Source: M3007 sp040080915 (GTDB lineage Bacteria > Bacteroidota > Bacteroidia > Chitinophagales > Saprospiraceae). From it: a DNA stretch of 18,590 bases. The stretch covers positions 1 through 18,590 of the forward strand of contig JBEBHD010000074.1 in the NCBI GenBank assembly GCA_040080915.1, read 5' to 3'. A program made the translations under genes and the position numbers. Each line of letters starts with the position of its first letter. Position 1 is the first letter of the stretch. Positions 14,490-18,590 of this stretch are shown here, in pieces. The notes under the pieces were generated by a model. That model did no database searches and had not been told where the DNA came from. It was given only the letters and a program-made list of their open reading frames with translations.

Positions 14490-15347
14490 TTACGGCGTTT
14501 GTTCGCGGAAAACCAAATTGTCAATCAGCCGAACATCACCCGCCCAGGCAGCCACGCAGGCCACGACAAATGCACTGTCGGCCCAATTTGCCACTGGCAG
14601 CAGGGAAATACCGTCCACGATATCGAAATACTCGGGTCGCAGGCCGGCGGCTTGAAGGCGCTCCATTGCCTCGGCTTGAACGGCAGTGGCGGGCCGGGAT
14701 TCAAATGCCGTTTTTGCGGCGATCAGGGTTTGGTAAATCATCGGTGCGGCAGCGCGCATGTCGGGGCTGAGGCGCAGGTTTCGGCTCGACATGGCCAAGC
14801 CGTCCCGTTCGCGGGTGGTTGGGCACATGATCAATTGCACGGGCGAGCCGGTTTGGCGCAGCATATCGCGCACGATGGACAGTTGTTGAAAATCTTTTTG
14901 GCCCATGTACAGCCGGTTTGGACGCACGATGTCGAGCAGGCGCTTAACCACCGTGGCCATGCCGTGAAAATGGCCTGGACGGAATTTCCCCTCCATGACC
15001 TGTTCCAATTGCCGAAAATCGAGGGTCACAGCCAGGTCTTTTCCCGGCGGGTACACCTCCGGCACGGGCGGCAGGAACAGTGCGTCGCAACCCGCGCCGA
15101 GCAGCAGGGCCGTGTCCTGAGCGGGCATCCGGGGGTATTTGTCCAAATCGTTCGGGTCGTTGAACTGGGTCGGATTCACGAAAATACTAACCACCACCAA
15201 GTCGCATTCGGCCTTGGCAGCATGCACGAGACTCAGGTGCCCCGCGTGCAAGGCACCCATCGTAGGGGCAAAACCGATTGTTTTGCCCAACTGGCTTTGC
15301 ACGGAAAGCCAGTGTTCCAGATCGGCCGTTTTTTTGAAAACCAACAT
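14490..15347 (-). CDS. panC: Pantothenate synthetase (pantoate--beta-alanine ligase)
   Basis: This 285-residue cytosolic enzyme joins pantoate and beta-alanine with ATP to make pantothenate, the precursor of coenzyme A. All signature blocks are present: PTMGALHAGHLSLV (28-41, nucleotide-binding HxGH at 34-37), FVNPTQF (56-62), GQKDFQQ (149-155) and RDGLAMSSRN (181-190, the KMSKS-like loop). Length is normal and nothing looks broken. It lies 47 bp downstream of glgA and 9 bp upstream of the YhhN gene on the same strand. Other pantothenate genes (panB, panD) are not in the window. Confidence 0.98.
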   Translation of the reverse strand: MLVFKKTADLEHWLSVQSQLGKTIGFAPTMGALHAGHLSLVHAAKAECDLVVVSIFVNPTQFNDPNDLDKYPRMPAQDTALLLGAGCDALFLPPVPEVYPPGKDLAVTLDFRQLEQVMEGKFRPGHFHGMATVVKRLLDIVRPNRLYMGQKDFQQLSIVRDMLRQTGSPVQLIMCPTTRERDGLAMSSRNLRLSPDMRAAAPMIYQTLIAAKTAFESRPATAVQAEAMERLQAAGLRPEYFDIVDGISLLPVANWADSAFVVACVAAWAGDVRLIDNLVFREQTP

Positions 15348-15394
15348 GACAACGGTGAGTAGACGGGCTCAAAGGTTGGAAAAAAACAAGCCAA

Positions 15395-16981
15395 TCATTT
15401 TTGCTTTGAAGCCTTGCGCCGCGTTTTTACGCCCCCCGGAGCGAGTGCCACGGATGGCGCGGGCGTTTCCTCCGGCTGGTTGGCTGGCTCGGCAGGCTGC
15501 GGTTGCAAGCGCAGCGGAGCCGGAGCGATGTCCGCCCCGATGCCGCGGTACACTGAAAAGTAGCGCTCGATGGTGCGTTCCCACGAAAAATCGAGGGCCA
15601 TGACGCGCTCGCGCAAATGCTCCACCGTGCCGGGGTCGTTGTGCCACATGGATGCAGCGCGGTAAATGGCGTATACGGCATCCTCGATGCTAAAATTATC
15701 GAAACGGATGCCCCGACCGGAGCCGTCCGGTTCGCCTATGTCGGGCACGGTGTCCTTCAGGCCGCCCACTGCACGCACGATGGGGATGGTGCCGTAGCGC
15801 ATGGCGTACATTTGGTTCAGCCCGCACGGCTCCACACGAGAAGGCATGACGAGGTAGTCGGAACCGGCGTAAATCTGGTGTGCGAGCGCCTCGTTGTAGT
15901 CAATCACGGCATTGAACCGGCCTGGGAACTGGTGGGCCATGGAACGGAACTGGTTTTCCGTCCAGGTCTCGCCAGTGCCCAAAACCAGGAAACTTGCCCG
16001 CGCACCGGCATGGATGAAACTCCGGAACACATCGGGCAGCAGGTCCACGCCCTTTTCGCCCACCATGCGCCCGATGAAACTGAACAGGGGTGCATCGTAG
16101 GGGAATCCGAACCACTCGCACAACACCCGCTTGTTTCGGGTTTTGAACTTGGAAATATTGCCGCCCTCCAACGGGTATTGCACGGACGGGTCGTTGGCCG
16201 GATCCCACACCTGTGCGTCAATTCCGTTGACAATGCCGTGCTCCTTGCGCCATTCCTGCCGGAAAAGTGGCTCCAATCCGAGGCTGCTCTGGTGCAGCTC
16301 GAACAGGTACGAGGGTGAAACCGTGGTGACGGCCCATGCGGTTTTGACCCCCGTGGCCATCGGGTTGATGGCCCCGTTCCAGTCCAACAGGTTGCGGGAG
16401 CTGGCCTCGTAAGGCGGTAACAGGTGGCTGTTTTTCCAACTGAACGCGCCTTGGTACTGGGCGTTGTGGATAGTGTAAACCGTCGGGATGGGCGCCAGTT
16501 GTTGGTACGCCGGGCAGTGTTTCACCATCCAGGGGATGAGGCCGGTGTGGTGGTCGTGGCAGTGTAGCACGCGAGGCCGCTCGTACCACGGGAACGAAAG
16601 CAGCCACTCCAGCACGGCCTGTTGGAAGCCGATATAGCGCTGTAACTCATCGCCAAACGGTGCGCCGGAAGGGTCGTTGTAAATGCCGGGGCGGTCGTAC
16701 AGGCCGGGCATATCCACCACAAAAAGCGGGTAGCCGAGCGTGTTGCCCGACTGTTGCTGCACCCGAAAGGGTATCTGCCGCCAATTGATCCACGTAGAAC
16801 CTTGGAAGACAGTGACCCACTCGGCATTGTTGATCCAGCGCAGGGCGTATTTGGGGATAATGGCAGCCGTGAGCACGCCCGATGCAGTGTTGTACTTGGG
16901 CAGTGAACCGACCACGTCGCCCAGCCCGCCCGTTTTGGCGGCCGGGTAGCACTCAGCGGAGATGTGAAGAACCTGAAGCAT
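15395..16981 (-). CDS. glgA: Glycogen synthase (GT5, ADP-glucose type)
   Basis: This 528-residue cytosolic enzyme extends alpha-1,4-glucan chains from a nucleotide sugar. The N-terminal GT5 domain has AKTGGLGDV (15-23, K16 of the KxGGL nucleotide-sugar motif), HCHDHHTG (140-147) and VYTIHNAQYQG. The linker HGIVNGIDAQVWDP (248-261) is typical. The C-terminal half has GRMVGEKG (304-311, with catalytic R305 and K310) and SRVEPCGLNQMYAMRYG (381-397, E384). After about residue 484 comes a Pro/Ala-rich tail ending in TRRKASKQK, not part of the usual catalytic core. The ATG at 16981 fits the normal N terminus. A CBM-bearing esterase lies 28 bp upstream and panC 47 bp downstream, same strand. Confidence 0.97.
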   Translation of the reverse strand: MLQVLHISAECYPAAKTGGLGDVVGSLPKYNTASGVLTAAIIPKYALRWINNAEWVTVFQGSTWINWRQIPFRVQQQSGNTLGYPLFVVDMPGLYDRPGIYNDPSGAPFGDELQRYIGFQQAVLEWLLSFPWYERPRVLHCHDHHTGLIPWMVKHCPAYQQLAPIPTVYTIHNAQYQGAFSWKNSHLLPPYEASSRNLLDWNGAINPMATGVKTAWAVTTVSPSYLFELHQSSLGLEPLFRQEWRKEHGIVNGIDAQVWDPANDPSVQYPLEGGNISKFKTRNKRVLCEWFGFPYDAPLFSFIGRMVGEKGVDLLPDVFRSFIHAGARASFLVLGTGETWTENQFRSMAHQFPGRFNAVIDYNEALAHQIYAGSDYLVMPSRVEPCGLNQMYAMRYGTIPIVRAVGGLKDTVPDIGEPDGSGRGIRFDNFSIEDAVYAIYRAASMWHNDPGTVEHLRERVMALDFSWERTIERYFSVYRGIGADIAPAPLRLQPQPAEPANQPEETPAPSVALAPGGVKTRRKASKQK

Positions 16982-17009
16982 TTTTGTTGATGGTTGGAGG
17001 GTTAAAAGG

Positions 17010-18434
17010 TTACTGGTTTCGGACCAACTTTACAGTCTGCCATTTTCCGCCTGTTTTACGGATTTTCAGGGCATAAAAACCGGGGGGCAGGTCGCCGGTG
17101 AAAAGGGCCTCGCTTCCCGTTAGGGTTGTCGTGCGCAGGCGTTTGCCAACGGCATTCACGATTTGTACGTCCACTCGTTCGTCGGGCTTTAGTCCTGAAA
17201 AACGCACCCACGAGCCGGCGGGGTTGGGGAAAACGCCAATCGGTTCGCTCGCGTCGTGCTGGCCGCCCGTAGAGGTAGCCGTTCCGGCAAATAGCCAGAC
17301 GTAGGCTGCCGGGAACTCGCGCCGCCAGAACCACTCGGAGTGCTGGCCGTCGGACGGTGTGAGCGTAAATTTTTCGGTGGGCAGGAATCCTGCCGTGGTC
17401 ATAGCATTGGCCACCACTTGCATGTTTTGGGTCACGGAGGCCGGCTCTTGTCCGCCGGCGAGGAAGTACACGCGGGCCTCGCCCTCGCGTGGGTTGGCGG
17501 CTACGTGCGTGGCGGGGTTATTGCCCGCGAACCAGAAGGCAGGGGAAAAAACGCCCGCCCGCGAAAACACGTCCTGCCGCTCCGACAGCGCGTACATCGA
17601 AATGAGTCCGCCCATGCTGCTGCCCATGATGCCGGTGGTGGTGCGCCCGGGCAGGGTGCGGTAGGTGCTGTCAATGTGTGGTTTGAGGGTGCTGGCAATA
17701 AACTCCACGTAAGCGCCGCCGAGGCCGCCGGCGTTGTATTGGGCGTTTGGCCAAGGGGAATACTCGTCGAGGCGCTCGTTGCCGGGGCCGTTATCAATGC
17801 CCACCACAATGCAGCCGTGGTCGCCCTGTTGATGCAGGGCATTGAGCGACTCGTCCACGCCCCATTCGCCTGTGAAACTGGTAGCGTCATCGAACAGGTT
17901 TTGGCCGTCGTGCATGTACAACACGGGGTATTTTTTTGTGCTGGTGTGGTAGTCGGGCGGCAAATAAATCCAGATGCGGCGGTTCTTGTTGAGCTGGGGC
18001 ATGTAATAGTTGTTGGACAAAATGGCCACGTTTGGCGCAGCAGTGGAATTGGTGCCGCCAATGTCTTCCCACGAAAGGATGGTGAGGTTTACCGTTGTGG
18101 GTTGGCCGGAGTAGGTCAGCACGCGGTCGGGCAGGAAGCCGCCGTTGGCATTGCCCTCCACAGTGGCCCAACTGCCACGGGTGAACTTGTACTTCACTTC
18201 ACCTGCGGGCGGGTTGATGGTGATGCTGTACTGGCCGTTTCCGAGCGGGGTGAGGGCGGTAGCCGGGTCGGCGGGGTTCCAGTTGTTGAACGTGCCTACG
18301 GTGTAGATGGTAGCTCCTTGGGGGGTATTGACGGGAATAGACGTGACCTTGAGGGTCAGTTGACCATGTGCGGTGGCGGCGAGGATTTGGACAAAAAGCA
18401 GGGCAAGAAGGGGGAGGCGGTGTGTTTTTTGCAT
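17010..18434 (-). CDS. Secreted CE1-type esterase with CBM48/20-like domain
   Basis: This 474-residue protein has a signal peptide (1-24, AHG|Q). Residues 25-118 form a carbohydrate-binding-like domain (YTVGTFNNWNP, 44-54; GEVKYKFTRGSW, 78-89) of CBM48/CBM20 type. The esterase domain (about 135-384; PF00756 type) has YLPPDY (157-162), VLYMHDGQNLFDD (171-183), nucleophile S273 in GSSMGG, and catalytic H365 in DGQHSEW. The acid residue is not certain. A T9SS type A sorting domain ends it (about 396-474: VFPNPAGSW, PPGFYALKI). CE1 feruloyl or acetyl esterases with an N-terminal CBM48 are known from Bacteroidota, so plant-polysaccharide ester cleavage is plausible; the substrate is not proven. 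It lies 28 bp before glgA and may lead that transcript. Confidence 0.9.
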   Translation of the reverse strand: MQKTHRLPLLALLFVQILAATAHGQLTLKVTSIPVNTPQGATIYTVGTFNNWNPADPATALTPLGNGQYSITINPPAGEVKYKFTRGSWATVEGNANGGFLPDRVLTYSGQPTTVNLTILSWEDIGGTNSTAAPNVAILSNNYYMPQLNKNRRIWIYLPPDYHTSTKKYPVLYMHDGQNLFDDATSFTGEWGVDESLNALHQQGDHGCIVVGIDNGPGNERLDEYSPWPNAQYNAGGLGGAYVEFIASTLKPHIDSTYRTLPGRTTTGIMGSSMGGLISMYALSERQDVFSRAGVFSPAFWFAGNNPATHVAANPREGEARVYFLAGGQEPASVTQNMQVVANAMTTAGFLPTEKFTLTPSDGQHSEWFWRREFPAAYVWLFAGTATSTGGQHDASEPIGVFPNPAGSWVRFSGLKPDERVDVQIVNAVGKRLRTTTLTGSEALFTGDLPPGFYALKIRKTGGKWQTVKLVRNQ

Positions 18435-18520
18435 GGGAGGAAATCGGTTTGGAATGTTTGAATTGCTGAAAAAGCGGGCAAATTTCGGGATAATTTGGCA
18501 GAATGTGGCGGCCAGTTTAT

Positions 18521-18590
18521 AGCGTGTTTAAATTTCAGTGCCGAGGCGAAAGCGAGCGAATTTTGCTTCAGGCAAAGCGAAATTTGCAGC
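18521..18590 (-). repeat. Right copy of 70-bp inverted repeat
   Basis: This is the reverse complement of 22-91 with two mismatches, and it runs to the last base of the window. Its AAATTTAAACACGCT end faces inward, so on the minus strand it precedes the esterase gene by 86 bp, as the left copy precedes the PIN-like gene. The intervening 18435-18520 should hold the esterase promoter, but no convincing boxes were found there. Confidence 0.9.

Noticed and set aside
14487..15362. 291-residue open frame on the plus strand
   Set aside because: It mirrors panC over its whole length and has no family signature.
17340..18461. 373-residue open frame on the plus strand
   Set aside because: It is antisense to the esterase, whose catalytic motifs and signal peptide are clear; its composition (Gly/Val/His-rich) is typical of a mirror frame.

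Overview
The window looks like chromosomal DNA of a Bacteroidota member, probably from or near the Saprospiria. That rests on type IX secretion (T9SS) C-terminal domains of both types, a 'GCTDSLACNY' surface-protein motif, a SprB-like repeat, an OMP_b-brl_3 TonB-dependent receptor, and gene starts without clear Shine-Dalgarno sites. Phylum-level confidence is high; anything finer is a guess. A 70-bp sequence is present in inverted orientation at both ends (22-91 and 18521-18590, 68 of 70 positions identical), so this may be a contig that ends in a dispersed repeat or insertion-sequence end.

Left part (1-9655): a PIN-like toxin-type gene abuts the left repeat. It is followed by a secreted lysyl oxidase-like protein on the minus strand and, divergently, a 2110-residue T9SS type B adhesin. 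The oxidase keeps the copper histidines and both residues that form the lysine tyrosylquinone cofactor in animal lysyl oxidases. The adhesin carries about 21 Ig/PKD-like domains, 17 of them near-regular 84-residue units, and an exact 756-bp three-domain tandem duplication.

Middle (9656-11216): an intergenic stretch packed with palindromes contains a 91-bp MITE-like element with 18-bp terminal inverted repeats, a 15-bp-stem internal hairpin and a 9-bp target duplication. It sits in the upstream region of a translationally coupled DinB-GNAT gene pair. A second REP-like palindrome, sharing a core with one in the first cluster, lies where the GNAT gene converges on the receptor gene.

Right part (11217-18520): five minus-strand genes. 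In transcription order they are a secreted CE1-type esterase with a CBM48/CBM20-like domain, glycogen synthase (glgA), pantothenate synthetase (panC), a YhhN/lysoplasmalogenase membrane protein, and after a 147-bp gap a TonB-dependent receptor. The first four are closely spaced (28, 47 and 9 bp) and could be one transcript.

The most unusual content is the divergent lysyl oxidase/giant adhesin pair, which could represent cross-linked surface or matrix assembly (inference), together with the repeat and palindrome architecture. No RNA genes or CRISPR arrays were seen.
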